Shown in pieces: positions 1-7,263 of a stretch of 64,000 bases of DNA (positions are counted from its first letter, which is position 1; each line of letters starts with the position of its first letter). This stretch comes from Caballeronia sordidicola (GTDB lineage: Bacteria; Pseudomonadota; Gammaproteobacteria; Burkholderiales; Burkholderiaceae), in contig NZ_MTHB01000041.1 of assembly GCF_002220365.1 (NCBI RefSeq), positions 56,550 to 120,549 of the forward strand, read 5' to 3'. The translations under genes and the position numbers were made by a program. The notes under the pieces are model-generated. The model saw only the letters and a program-made list of their open reading frames with translations. It was not told where the DNA came from and did not search any database.

Positions 1-4
1 CTGA

Positions 5-568
5 CTACATCAGGCGCAAGGGGCCGCTGTCGGCATTGTCGATCAGGTCTAGTGCGCGAGAGCCCGGCAATTCGTAATGCCACCACTCGCTGGGAATATG
101 GGTGAAACCGGCGCCGTGCATCACCCCAAGCAACAACGTGCGGTTGCGCTGTACATGCTCCGGCAAGCCCGGATGGAAGTGCTCGGAGGCAATCGACATC
201 TCGTCGAAACCCGTGCCCATGTCGAGGTCCTGGCCTTGAGCGTCGACCAGTGTCAGGTCGATAGCGGTGCCGCGGCTATGGTTCGAGCCGCGCTTGAGAT
301 CTGCTATGTAAGTCGGGTCGGGAAGGAAGTCCCAGAGCACTTGCTGGGCTTGCGGCGGTCGATAGGCATCGAATATTTTCAGCGTCATGCCGATGTTGCC
401 CGCCAGCTCGACGGCTTTCTTCAGGGCGGCTTCGGCGGGTGCCAGGAGCAAGCAATGTGCCGTCTTGTAGATCGGCTTGCCCGTCAGGTTGCGATCGGTT
501 GCGTAGACCAGGTCGATCGCGACGCGGTGCGTTTCAGGAGTGATGCTTAGCAGACGGTGATCGGGCAT
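5..568 (-). CDS. ddpX: D-alanyl-D-alanine dipeptidase (VanX/DdpX family)
   Basis: Zinc dipeptidase that cleaves D-Ala-D-Ala, in non-resistant bacteria thought to recycle peptidoglycan dipeptide. The 187-residue product has the family signature SxHxxGxAxD at about residues 95-104 (zinc ligands H97 and D104), an EWWHYE segment giving the catalytic E161 and third zinc ligand H164, and the AYRP arginine near residue 70. No signal peptide is seen, so it is probably cytoplasmic. I chose the ATG at 568; an in-frame TTG at 586 would add six residues and cannot be excluded. No vanR/S/H/A genes are nearby, so this is not a glycopeptide-resistance locus. Confidence 0.88.
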   Translation of the reverse strand: MPDHRLLSITPETHRVAIDLVYATDRNLTGKPIYKTAHCLLLAPAEAALKKAVELAGNIGMTLKIFDAYRPPQAQQVLWDFLPDPTYIADLKRGSNHSRGTAIDLTLVDAQGQDLDMGTGFDEMSIASEHFHPGLPEHVQRNRTLLLGVMHGAGFTHIPSEWWHYELPGSRALDLIDNADSGPLRLM

Positions 569-1065
569 CGGCGGCGTTGGGTTCAAGGCTCACGAGTTCG
601 TGCGGTGCCGTTATTGTTTATCAAAATGACGGGTTTGGGGGTGAATGTGGCGGACATGCCGCACTTGGCGGATAAATGCCACATTCGCGGATGGCCCTAA
701 AGCCGGTTGTACTCGGGGCATAACGACGGGTCGAGCCGTTGTACTCGAATCTACCGCCAACGGTCGCACCTGTCCCAGGATCAGCAGTTCCCCGATTAAA
801 ACCCGCCAAAAATCCGGAGGTTGGGTTCGAAGAAGGTCTGAACGGGAATGGCGGCACGCGGGGTGACGCTCGACTGTGGGGACGGATGCACTGGCGACCG
901 CTGCCTACTGGCACCCTGGGCGTGATGATCAGTTTTCTGCGTGGCCGGGCAGTAGAATCGCGCCGATACCGGGAGCATCGACGGAAGGTGAAAGCAGCGC
1001 AATCGAAAGCGGCTCAACTACACCTGCGGAACCGCTTTCGATGCTTATACGGTAATCTGCGCAGA
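569..1065. other. Intergenic region without a recognised gene
   Basis: About 500 bases between the dipeptidase and the MXKDX gene. Open frames exist on both strands but their translations are Arg/Pro-rich, lack family motifs and have no convincing ribosome-binding site. The only structure seen is the inverted repeat at 1002-1042. Confidence 0.5.
1002..1042 (-). terminator. Inverted repeat, possible terminator of the MXKDX unit
   Basis: ATCGAAAGCGG (1002-1012) and its exact complement (1032-1042) form an 11-bp stem around a 19-base loop, just past the stop codon of the MXKDX gene on the minus strand. There is no U-run after it, so a role as intrinsic terminator is uncertain; it may protect the transcript 3' end. 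Confidence 0.4.
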
Positions 1066-1299
1066 TTACTGCGCCATCGCGCCCGAAGCCGGATGCCCCA
1101 TGCCCATTGCGTCGTTCTTTTTCATCTTGTCGTCCTTCTTCATTGCATCCTTCTTCATAGAATCTTTCGACATGGCATCCTTGGACATGGTGTCCTTCGC
1201 CATCGAGTCGTGGGCCATTGCGTCACTTGCCTGGGCGAATGCCATGGAGCCGCTCAGGGCCAACGTTGCTGCGAGTGCTGCAGTGATGAAAAGTTTCAT
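1066..1299 (-). CDS. Exported pentapeptide MXKDX repeat protein
   Basis: Small 77-residue protein with a Sec signal peptide (cleavage expected after the Ala-rich AFA near residue 22) followed by back-to-back five-residue units of the form M-x-K-D-x, then a Met/Gly/His tail. This is the MXKDX repeat family, common in Burkholderia and relatives, with no established function; the alternating Met, Lys and Asp invite a metal-binding or methionine-sulfoxide buffering idea, which is only inference. Start chosen at 1299 because AAGAGG precedes it; a longer frame upstream lacks a signal peptide. It lies 89 bases after the molybdopterin oxidoreductase on the same strand and is probably the third gene of that unit. 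Confidence 0.85.
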   Translation of the reverse strand: MKLFITAALAATLALSGSMAFAQASDAMAHDSMAKDTMSKDAMSKDSMKKDAMKKDDKMKKNDAMGMGHPASGAMAQ

Positions 1300-1388
1300 A
1301 TCAACCTCTTGCTGGAGTGAAAGTTTCCGGTCGTGCCGGGGTGAATCGAAGTACCTGACGCCGCGATATTTCTCCGTCATTCGTGACG

Positions 1389-2165
1389 TCAGGAACCTCC
1401 GAACCAGTTGTAGCCCTGATCGACCCAATAGCCGCCAGGGAATTTATTCGTGACGAAAATCTCCATGATGTGCTTCGGATTTTTATAGCCCAATTTCGTA
1501 GGCATCCTTAGTTTCATCGGATAACCATATTTTGGCGGCAATTGCTGGCCGTCGAAGGTGAACGCCAGCAGCGTCTGCGAATGCAAGGCAGTCGGCATGT
1601 CGATGCTTTCGTAGTAATCGTCCGCGCACTTGAAACCAACATATTTCGCCGTTGTGTCCGCCCCCACCTGCTTCAGGAACTCCGAGAACGGCGTGCCACC
1701 CCAGCGTCCGATCGCACTCCACCCTTCCACGCAGATATGGCGCGTGATCTGCTCGGCTTTCGGCAACGCGTAAAGCTCAGGCAAGGTCCACGTTTTCGTG
1801 TTCTGCACCAACCCGCTTACTTTCAGGCGAAAGTCGGAACCATTCACGACAGGAGCGTCGTCAATGCCGTAGAACGCGTTGAATGGAAACGGCCGCGTGA
1901 TCTGCGCTTCCGTGTAAGTCGGCGCGAGACGATTCGGATCGAAGAGCCAGCCTTGCACGGTGTCGTTCAGGCGAGAGACACGGCTAAGGAAGGTCTCAAC
2001 GGATTTGTCGTCTGAGATACTGCAACCGGCCAGCATCGCGAGACCGCCGAGCGTCACAATGCGTTTGCCGAAGAGGCGGCGCGACGGCATGTCGAGTTCA
2101 CGCCGAACGTCGATAATCAGCGACTCGCGGTCTACGCTCACGCGATTTGGCTTCATAGGTACCAT
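1389..2165 (-). CDS. Exported molybdopterin-dependent oxidoreductase (sulfite oxidase/MsrP-like)
   Basis: 258 residues of the sulfite-oxidase/YedY fold. The N-terminus carries a twin-arginine motif SRRLFGK (RR at 29-30) and then LAGC, a lipobox with Cys48, suggesting Tat export and possible lipid anchoring in the periplasm. The molybdenum-ligating Cys lies in RHICVEGWS (C145). The family reduces methionine sulfoxide or oxidises small S/N substrates; the substrate here is not deducible. Start at 2165 follows AGGA at a suitable distance; internal Met26 would start right before the Tat motif and is an alternative. The cytochrome b561 gene directly upstream is its likely electron donor, as in MsrPQ-type pairs, although that partner is a b561 rather than an MsrQ protein. 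Confidence 0.85.
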   Translation of the reverse strand: MVPMKPNRVSVDRESLIIDVRRELDMPSRRLFGKRIVTLGGLAMLAGCSISDDKSVETFLSRVSRLNDTVQGWLFDPNRLAPTYTEAQITRPFPFNAFYGIDDAPVVNGSDFRLKVSGLVQNTKTWTLPELYALPKAEQITRHICVEGWSAIGRWGGTPFSEFLKQVGADTTAKYVGFKCADDYYESIDMPTALHSQTLLAFTFDGQQLPPKYGYPMKLRMPTKLGYKNPKHIMEIFVTNKFPGGYWVDQGYNWFGGS

Positions 2166-2260
2166 GATCGAGATTCCTCGCGTCCTTAAAATTATCTTTT
2201 AGCCGGCGGGTGCGCGCAGCTGAATTAGTGGCTGGCTAAGTCGCCGAATTAGTGGCTAAC

Positions 2261-2887
2261 TTAGCGACCGCGAATCATCGTAAGCAGTGAGCGCGGTACC
2301 AGTGAAACCATCACCAGATGCACGACAACGAATGCCGCCAGCAACGACATGGCCGAGAAGTGCACCACACGCGCAAAGTCATAACCGCCCATCAGTTCGC
2401 GCAGCAGCGGAAACTGCACCGACTTCCAGATTGCGAGTCCAGACAGGACAAGCACCGCAATATCGACCATCACGAACAGGTACGCGAACTTCTGCACTGC
2501 GTTGTACTTGCTCGGGTCGGCATGCGATAAATGCCCCTTGAGTGCCTCGCCCAGGTCATGCAAAATTGCACGCGGCCACAGCGGAAAAAACTTGCCCTTG
2601 ATGCGCCCCGTGACAATGTTCATCGCGAGATAAAAGAGGCCGTTGAAGAACAGCAGCCACATTGCCGCGAAGTGCCATTGCAGCGCGCCGCCAAGCCAAC
2701 CGCCCAGCGTGATACCCGGCGGAATCATAAAACCCTTGAACACCGGTGATGCATCGTAGATGCGCCATCCCGACAGCATCATCAGGATCACGGCAAGTGC
2801 GTTGAGCCAGTGCGTGATGCGTACCCATGCAGGCTGGAGGGTCCGCAAGGGAGTGCTTACGCGGCTCGCTTCATGTGTTGCGTTCAT
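2261..2887 (-). CDS. Cytochrome b561-family membrane protein
   Basis: About 208 residues with four hydrophobic helices and histidines placed to bind heme: ITHW near the start of helix 1, LQWHFA in helix 2 and VVHFSAM/VVHLVMV in helix 4. Expected role: quinol-linked electron transfer across the inner membrane to the periplasmic molybdoenzyme encoded next. The start at 2887 is set by GGAGG eight bases upstream; the frame stays open back to 3088 but that extension is hydrophilic, lacks a ribosome-binding site and is probably leader. Two GTAACC-N16-CGAA promoter motifs (3023-3048 and 3111-3136, minus strand) precede it, so the unit b561-oxidoreductase-MXKDX is predicted to be under the ECF sigma factor at 5238. 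Confidence 0.85.
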   Translation of the reverse strand: MNATHEASRVSTPLRTLQPAWVRITHWLNALAVILMMLSGWRIYDASPVFKGFMIPPGITLGGWLGGALQWHFAAMWLLFFNGLFYLAMNIVTGRIKGKFFPLWPRAILHDLGEALKGHLSHADPSKYNAVQKFAYLFVMVDIAVLVLSGLAIWKSVQFPLLRELMGGYDFARVVHFSAMSLLAAFVVVHLVMVSLVPRSLLTMIRGR

Positions 2888-3022
2888 CCGGGCCTCCATG
2901 ACTCGCTTCTGTGGGCGGCGCACAAACCGCCGCCAAAAACATGTTGTGCAACTCGCCTTGTGGATCCGCTCCTTTATCGTCTGCACGAAACCTTCGGAAG
3001 CTGATCGTTCGTTGTTAGTTAA

Positions 3023-3048
3023 TTCGCTTCGATTGCCTGGCGGGTTAC
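3023..3048 (-). promoter_or_regulatory. SigF-type ECF promoter motif, proximal, for the cytochrome b561 unit
   Basis: On the minus strand GTAACC (3048-3043), exactly 16 bases, then CGAA (3026-3023). The -10 element lies about 135 bases before the b561 start. Exact match to the other five copies in this window. Confidence 0.75.
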
Positions 3049-3110
3049 ATCGCCCAACGAAATTTTTTAAGCACGCGAAAGCGGTCATGCAATGCGCATA
3101 TGTGAGTGAG

Positions 3111-3136
3111 TTCGTTGGGGAAGGCGGATGGGTTAC
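3111..3136 (-). promoter_or_regulatory. SigF-type ECF promoter motif, distal, for the cytochrome b561 unit
   Basis: Minus-strand GTAACC (3136-3131), 16 bases, CGAA (3114-3111). It lies 88 bases upstream of the proximal copy in the same orientation, giving tandem predicted promoters. Confidence 0.7.
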
Positions 3137-3238
3137 AGCGAGATGTTTTTTTACTACAGACGCTCAGGCGCAGCGAACAAGCGACCCTTGGGAAAGGTCA
3201 GCGGGATGATGAATCGCTATGCCAGGTCGGCGGTTCAG

Positions 3239-3838
3239 TTATCCGGCAAAAGTCCGGCCATCGAGCGACGCGAGTACCGGTCGCAAGAGTCCCTCCAGCA
3301 ACGCCGGTTCCGGCCGGGCACGTGCCAGCACTCGAATGCCGAGCAGGACCGCCAGCAAAAGGCGCGCGAAGTCTTCAGCAGGCTGCGCGGATGAGATCTC
3401 GCCGGTTTGCTGACCTGCGGCCACGCATCGGCCGAAATAGGCCTCAAGCTTTACTAGCACGCCGGCCACGACCCGCTGGAACTCTGGATCATGCGGGGCC
3501 ATTTCCAGCGCCGAGTTCACCAGCATGCACCCTTTGCGATCCTTGTCACTCAGCGAGCGGTGGACGATCTCATCGAAGAACGCCTTGATCGATTGAAGCG
3601 GCGACTGCGTCCCTTCGAAACGCCGGACACGGTCGTCCACGCTTCGCGACACATAGTGAGCCAGCGCCTGTCCATAGAGCGAGTGTTTGTCACCAAACGC
3701 GTTGTAGAGGCTCGCGCCCGTGATACCCATGCTGTCCGCGAGTTCGCGAACCGAGGTGGCTTCGTAGCCCCGGTTCCAGAAACACAGGACCGCGGCGTCG
3801 AGCACTGCGGCTTCGTCGAACTCTCTTGGCCGTGGCAT
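3239..3838 (-). CDS. TetR/AcrR-family transcriptional regulator
   Basis: 199 residues. The N-terminal helix-turn-helix is clear (FWNRGYEATSVRELADSMG followed by a second half with GASLYNAFGDKHSLY), then a variable ligand-binding domain with the GCML..NSALE segment common in this subgroup. Probably represses the divergent glutathione S-transferase gene; a dyad sits between them at 3896-3913. Start at 3838 preferred over ATG 3847 because GGAG is only two bases from the latter. The ligand is unknown; TetR-GST pairs often respond to electrophiles. Confidence 0.85.
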   Translation of the reverse strand: MPRPREFDEAAVLDAAVLCFWNRGYEATSVRELADSMGITGASLYNAFGDKHSLYGQALAHYVSRSVDDRVRRFEGTQSPLQSIKAFFDEIVHRSLSDKDRKGCMLVNSALEMAPHDPEFQRVVAGVLVKLEAYFGRCVAAGQQTGEISSAQPAEDFARLLLAVLLGIRVLARARPEPALLEGLLRPVLASLDGRTFAG

Positions 3839-3895
3839 CCAGTCCATTACTCCATTGAACGAGGCGATATTGCCATTCCGTTTTCGTTACGATAT

Positions 3896-3913
3896 TCTAA
3901 ATCGATTGATCTA
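3896..3913. promoter_or_regulatory. Probable TetR operator (TCTAAATCGATTGATCTA)
   Basis: Imperfect dyad centred on AATCGATT in the 287-base gap between the divergent TetR and GST genes; the two half-sites agree at 8 of 11 positions. Placement fits autoregulation plus repression of the GST gene. Confidence 0.5.
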
Positions 3914-4125
3914 AAACATAAATCACAACACGTCTTGCAGTAAACACAGCCGCTGCGCGAGTCTTACAGATGCATTTCGAAGCTGAACGTCGGCGTGTCC
4001 AAATGGCCGCACCGTTCTCGCCATGTCCGTAACGGTCGAGACTTTCTGCGCATGACGGCATGGCGAGGACGCTGCCGTGCGCTCCTGGCGAGCCGCAGCG
4101 GCCCATCTCAACACCCAAGGACAAC

Positions 4126-4830
4126 ATGATCCGTTTTTACTTTCACCCGACGCCGAATCCCGCCAAGGTCGCGCTCTTTCTCGAAGAGGCGGGGCTCGAG
4201 TACGAAGTGTTTCCCGTCGACACCAGCAAGGGCGAGCAACATCTGCCGGCATTCAGGAGTATCAATCCGAACGGCAAGGTCCCGGCCATCATCGATACGG
4301 ACGGCCCCGGCGGAGCCGAAGCAAGGGTATTCGACTCCAGCGCCATCCTGCTCTACCTCGCCGACAAGACGCAGCGTTTCGCGGGTAAGCCCTCGGACCG
4401 TCCCGAATTGCTCTCATGGCTGTTCTTTATCAGCTCCGGACTCGGCCCCTTCTCCGGCCAGGCGGTGCACTTCCAGCACGCCGCGCCCGAGAAGATTCCG
4501 TATGCGATCAACCGGTACCGGCGGGAGATCGAGCGGCACTATCGCGTGCTTGACGAGCACTTGTCTGGCCGCGAGTACATCGTCGGAGACGAGTATTCGA
4601 TCGTTGATATGTCCGCGTGGGGATGGCTGGAGCGCGCGTCGCGGGTGTTGGCCACCGACGCGCCGCTTGCCGCATTCCCGGATCTGCACCGCTTCTTCGA
4701 CACCATCAGTGCGCGTCCCGCCGTCGCCCGGGCGCGGGCGGTGGGCCACGACCTTACTTTCAAGCGCGAGGTTGACGAAGAGACACGGCGCGCGATGTTT
4801 CCATCGAATTATCCCGAGATCACCCGTTAA
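4126..4830 (+). CDS. Glutathione S-transferase family protein
   Basis: 234 residues. Thioredoxin-like N-terminal domain (FYFHPTPNPAKVALFLEE), the cis-proline/GSH-binding stretch NPNGKVPAI, then FDSSAILLYLAD, followed by an all-helical C-terminal domain containing IVDMSAWGW. It resembles the bacterial Nu/YfcG-YghU type of GST with disulfide reductase or conjugation activity. Start at 4126 is preceded by AAGGA. Divergent from a TetR gene that probably controls it. The substrate is not deducible. Confidence 0.88.
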   Translation: MIRFYFHPTPNPAKVALFLEEAGLEYEVFPVDTSKGEQHLPAFRSINPNGKVPAIIDTDGPGGAEARVFDSSAILLYLADKTQRFAGKPSDRPELLSWLFFISSGLGPFSGQAVHFQHAAPEKIPYAINRYRREIERHYRVLDEHLSGREYIVGDEYSIVDMSAWGWLERASRVLATDAPLAAFPDLHRFFDTISARPAVARARAVGHDLTFKREVDEETRRAMFPSNYPEITR

Positions 4831-5221
4831 GCAACGGCCCACCTGGGACCGAAGGCCTTCGCCCTCGGCGCGCGATCGACAGAAGCAAGCCGATCCGGCA
4901 CAATCCGCCCGCTTTGTTGGCTGCTGCTTCGTCTGCTGCTAATACTGCGGCATAGGTGCGCGACGTTTGCGTGCTTGGACCTGTCGTCCGTAGCCGCCGT
5001 AAAGCATTGGCCTGCAGTGTGCCTAAAGCCGATCCCGACATAAAATCGCGGTAATCTTCGGCGTCAGAACCTGAAGCGACGAGCCTCGCGCACGGCAGGA
5101 CCCGCGTTGCCGCGTCACGAAAATACCTGCTATAGATGGCCGCCACGAACGGTGTCCATTCCCGGCGCTGGGAGCGTCGACATCCGTCGGCAAGCCCACC
5201 GCAATTTATTTGAAGCGCGCT
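4831..5221. other. Intergenic region without a recognised gene
   Basis: About 390 bases between the GST gene and the sigma-factor promoter motif. Short antisense frames show no family motif or ribosome-binding site. Nothing recognisable was seen. Confidence 0.5.
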
Positions 5222-5247
5222 GTAACCCGATTCCGCGATGAAGCGAA
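5222..5247 (+). promoter_or_regulatory. SigF-type ECF promoter motif for the sigma factor (autoregulation)
   Basis: GTAACC (5222-5227), 16 bases, CGAA (5244-5247). It overlaps the first ATG of the sigma gene (5238), so a transcript from it would start near 5253 and translation would have to begin further downstream. It suggests positive autoregulation. Confidence 0.7.
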
Positions 5248-5810
5248 TAATACAAAGTGGTTCTGTGCCTGGTGTCGAAGAACGGTTGAGGGCCCTGTTC
5301 ATCCGCGGCCTGAATGGCGACGCTGTCGCCTATCGGACGTTCCTCGACGACTTGACGGGGCATCTGCGCGGCTTCTTGAGAAAGCGCATTTTTTACCTGC
5401 AGGACGACATCGAGGATGTCGTGCAGGAGATCCTGCTGGCCGTGCACAACAGCCGCCACACCTATCGCCCGGACGAACCGTTGACTGCCTGGGTGCATGG
5501 GATCGCACGCTATAAGCTGATGGATTTTTTCCGCGCAAGATCGCGGCGTGAAGCATTGAACGATCCGCTGGACGACGCGCTGGAGATTTTCGCGACCTCG
5601 GACGAAGAACCCGCCGATGCCAAACGCGATGTCGGCAAGCTGCTTGAACAATTGCCGGACCGTCATCGGCTGCCGATTGTTCACGTGAAGCTACAAGGGC
5701 TCTCCGTGACAGAAACCGCCGCGCTCACGGGAATGTCGGAGTCGGCGGTCAAAGTGGGCATTCACCGCGGACTGAAAGCGTTGGCAGCAAAGATTCGAGG
5801 CACCGCATGA
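5238..5810 (+). CDS. ECF RNA polymerase sigma factor, SigF/NrsF type
   Basis: 190 residues with sigma region 2 ([28 protein letters not shown], then [20 protein letters not shown]) and region 4 ([44 protein letters not shown]); region 3 is missing, as expected for ECF factors. Its stop overlaps the start of the NrsF-like anti-sigma gene (ATGA), the classical sigma/anti-sigma arrangement. The ATG at 5238 lies inside the predicted promoter spacer; if that promoter is used, the likely start is GTG 5265, giving 181 residues that still contain all conserved parts. It probably drives the six GTAACC-N16-CGAA promoters found between 3.0 and 9.2 kb. Confidence 0.9.
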   Translation: MKRIIQSGSVPGVEERLRALFIRGLNGDAVAYRTFLDDLTGHLRGFLRKRIFYLQDDIEDVVQEILLAVHNSRHTYRPDEPLTAWVHGIARYKLMDFFRARSRREALNDPLDDALEIFATSDEEPADAKRDVGKLLEQLPDRHRLPIVHVKLQGLSVTETAALTGMSESAVKVGIHRGLKALAAKIRGTA

Positions 5811-6448
5811 AAACCGAGGACCTGATTTCGCTTCTATCGACTGGCGTTATGCCGGTCGACCCACGCGTGTCCGCGCGCCGCTTCGGGCGTGCAATCGTAT
5901 TGGGTGGGCTCGGCGCGCTCGTCCTGATGGCGGTGATTTTCGGCGTACGGCCGGACATCGCCACAATCTCGCGCACGCCGATCTTCTGGGCCAAATTCGC
6001 GTTCCCGACAACGCTTGCGGCAACCGCATTGTTCCTTGTAGTGAGGCTGTCGCGACCCGGGACGACCATCGGCAAGTTCTGGGCAATGCCTGCGGTGCCC
6101 GTGCTCGTTGTGTGGAGCGCGGCCGTGGCGGTCTTGTGTCTCGCCTCACCCGACGCACGCATGCCGCTTGTCATGGGCTACACGTGGCGTACCTGCCCAT
6201 TCAATATCCTGTTGTTGTCGGTGCCGGCGTTCGTCGCCGTATTCTGGGCAATCCGCGGACTCGCGCCAACCCGGCTCAGGCTCGCTGGCGGGGCGGGCGG
6301 CATGCTCGCGGGAACCCTCGCGACGATGGCCTATTGCTTCCACTGCCCCGAGATGAGCGTCGCGTTCTGGGCTGTCTGGTACCTGCTCGGCATGACGCTT
6401 GCCACGCTGATTGGCGCATTGCTTGGGCCGCGTTTCTTGCGCTGGTAA
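5807..6448 (+). CDS. NrsF-like anti-sigma factor (DUF1109), copy 1
   Basis: 213 residues with six hydrophobic helices, the whole length typical of DUF1109/NrsF proteins. The cytoplasmic N-terminus ([13 protein letters not shown]) is the expected sigma-binding end. Conserved Cys130 (TWRTCPFN) and Cys180 (YCFHCPEM) sit where I recall Caulobacter NrsF having the cysteines (131 and 181) needed for metal sensing; an extra Cys177 is present. Overlaps the sigma stop by four bases, so it is translationally coupled. Expected role: holds the sigma factor at the inner membrane until a signal, such as heavy metal or oxidant, acts on the cysteines. Confidence 0.88.
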   Translation: MKTEDLISLLSTGVMPVDPRVSARRFGRAIVLGGLGALVLMAVIFGVRPDIATISRTPIFWAKFAFPTTLAATALFLVVRLSRPGTTIGKFWAMPAVPVLVVWSAAVAVLCLASPDARMPLVMGYTWRTCPFNILLLSVPAFVAVFWAIRGLAPTRLRLAGGAGGMLAGTLATMAYCFHCPEMSVAFWAVWYLLGMTLATLIGALLGPRFLRW

Positions 6449-6480
6449 GTGAGGCTGAGAATAAGAATTAACGTGCGGGC

Positions 6481-6506
6481 GTAACCCGGCCACTCCTCGA
6501 AACGAA
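6481..6506 (+). promoter_or_regulatory. SigF-type ECF promoter motif for the second NrsF gene
   Basis: GTAACC (6481-6486), 16 bases, CGAA (6503-6506), about 70 bases before the start of the second anti-sigma gene. It gives copy 2 its own sigma-dependent promoter, a negative-feedback design. Confidence 0.72.
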
Positions 6507-6578
6507 TAGAAATCATGCGCTAGCGCATGACGCTGCTTAACTGCTGGCAGCGCTGTCGTTTCTTATAGCGGAGTGGTC

Positions 6579-7220
6579 ATGAAAACCAGCGAGTTCGTAT
6601 CGATGCTTGCAACAGGCATCGTCCCGACCCATCCGCATGTCATCGCGCGACGTTTCACAACGGCACTGTTCTTCGGATTGACCGGCGCTACCTGCATGGT
6701 GGTCGCCATCTACGGCGTGCGTGGCGACATGCCGCAAATGCTGATCACCCCCCTCTTCTGGTTGAAGGTTGCGTTTCCTCTCGCGATCGTAGGCGCATCG
6801 CTTTTCGTCGCGATGCGGCTGTCACGACCAGGCGCGGACACGGCAATGGCCTGGGTCTCGCTCGCCATTCCACTCGTGCTCGTCTGGCTGACGGCGCTGG
6901 TCGTGATTATTGCCGCTCCGCCCACGCTGCGGCTTCAGCTTGTACTTGGGAAGACCTGGCAAGTCTGCACGGTGAATATCGTGATCTTGTCAGCACCCAC
7001 GTTTGTCGCCGTGTTCTGGGCCATGAAAGGGCTGGCACCGACCCGGCCGGTCATCGCGGGCGCGGCAGCCGGCCTGCTAAGCGGCGCGCAGGCGGTGCTG
7101 GTCTACACGCTCTACTGCGTGGAGATGACCGTGCCGTTCTGGGGCGTGTGGTATGTGCTGGGCATGGCGGTCCCGACGGTGCTCGGTGGTTTGCTTGGGC
7201 CTAGGGTGCTTCGATGGTGA
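6579..7220 (+). CDS. NrsF-like anti-sigma factor (DUF1109), copy 2
   Basis: 213 residues, the same length as copy 1 and collinear with it: shared MKT N-terminus, ARRF near 24-27, RLSRPG at 80-85, FVAVFWA, GLAPTR and the LLGPR.LRW ending. Six hydrophobic helices. Cys130 (TWQVCTVN) and Cys180 (TLYCVEM) are kept, while the extra Cys177 of copy 1 is Thr here. Start at 6579 follows GGAG; an in-frame GTG at 6573 is less likely. Arises by tandem duplication; with its own promoter at 6481 it can accumulate once the sigma factor is active. Confidence 0.86.
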   Translation: MKTSEFVSMLATGIVPTHPHVIARRFTTALFFGLTGATCMVVAIYGVRGDMPQMLITPLFWLKVAFPLAIVGASLFVAMRLSRPGADTAMAWVSLAIPLVLVWLTALVVIIAAPPTLRLQLVLGKTWQVCTVNIVILSAPTFVAVFWAMKGLAPTRPVIAGAAAGLLSGAQAVLVYTLYCVEMTVPFWGVWYVLGMAVPTVLGGLLGPRVLRW

Positions 7221-7263
7221 ACCGCAAAGCGAGGGCCTCATGGACGCAATTCAGGCCGTCGCT

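Noticed and set aside
739..1320. Long plus-strand open frame over the MXKDX gene
   Set aside because: Low-complexity Arg/His-rich translation antisense to a gene with clear signal peptide and family repeats; no ribosome-binding site.
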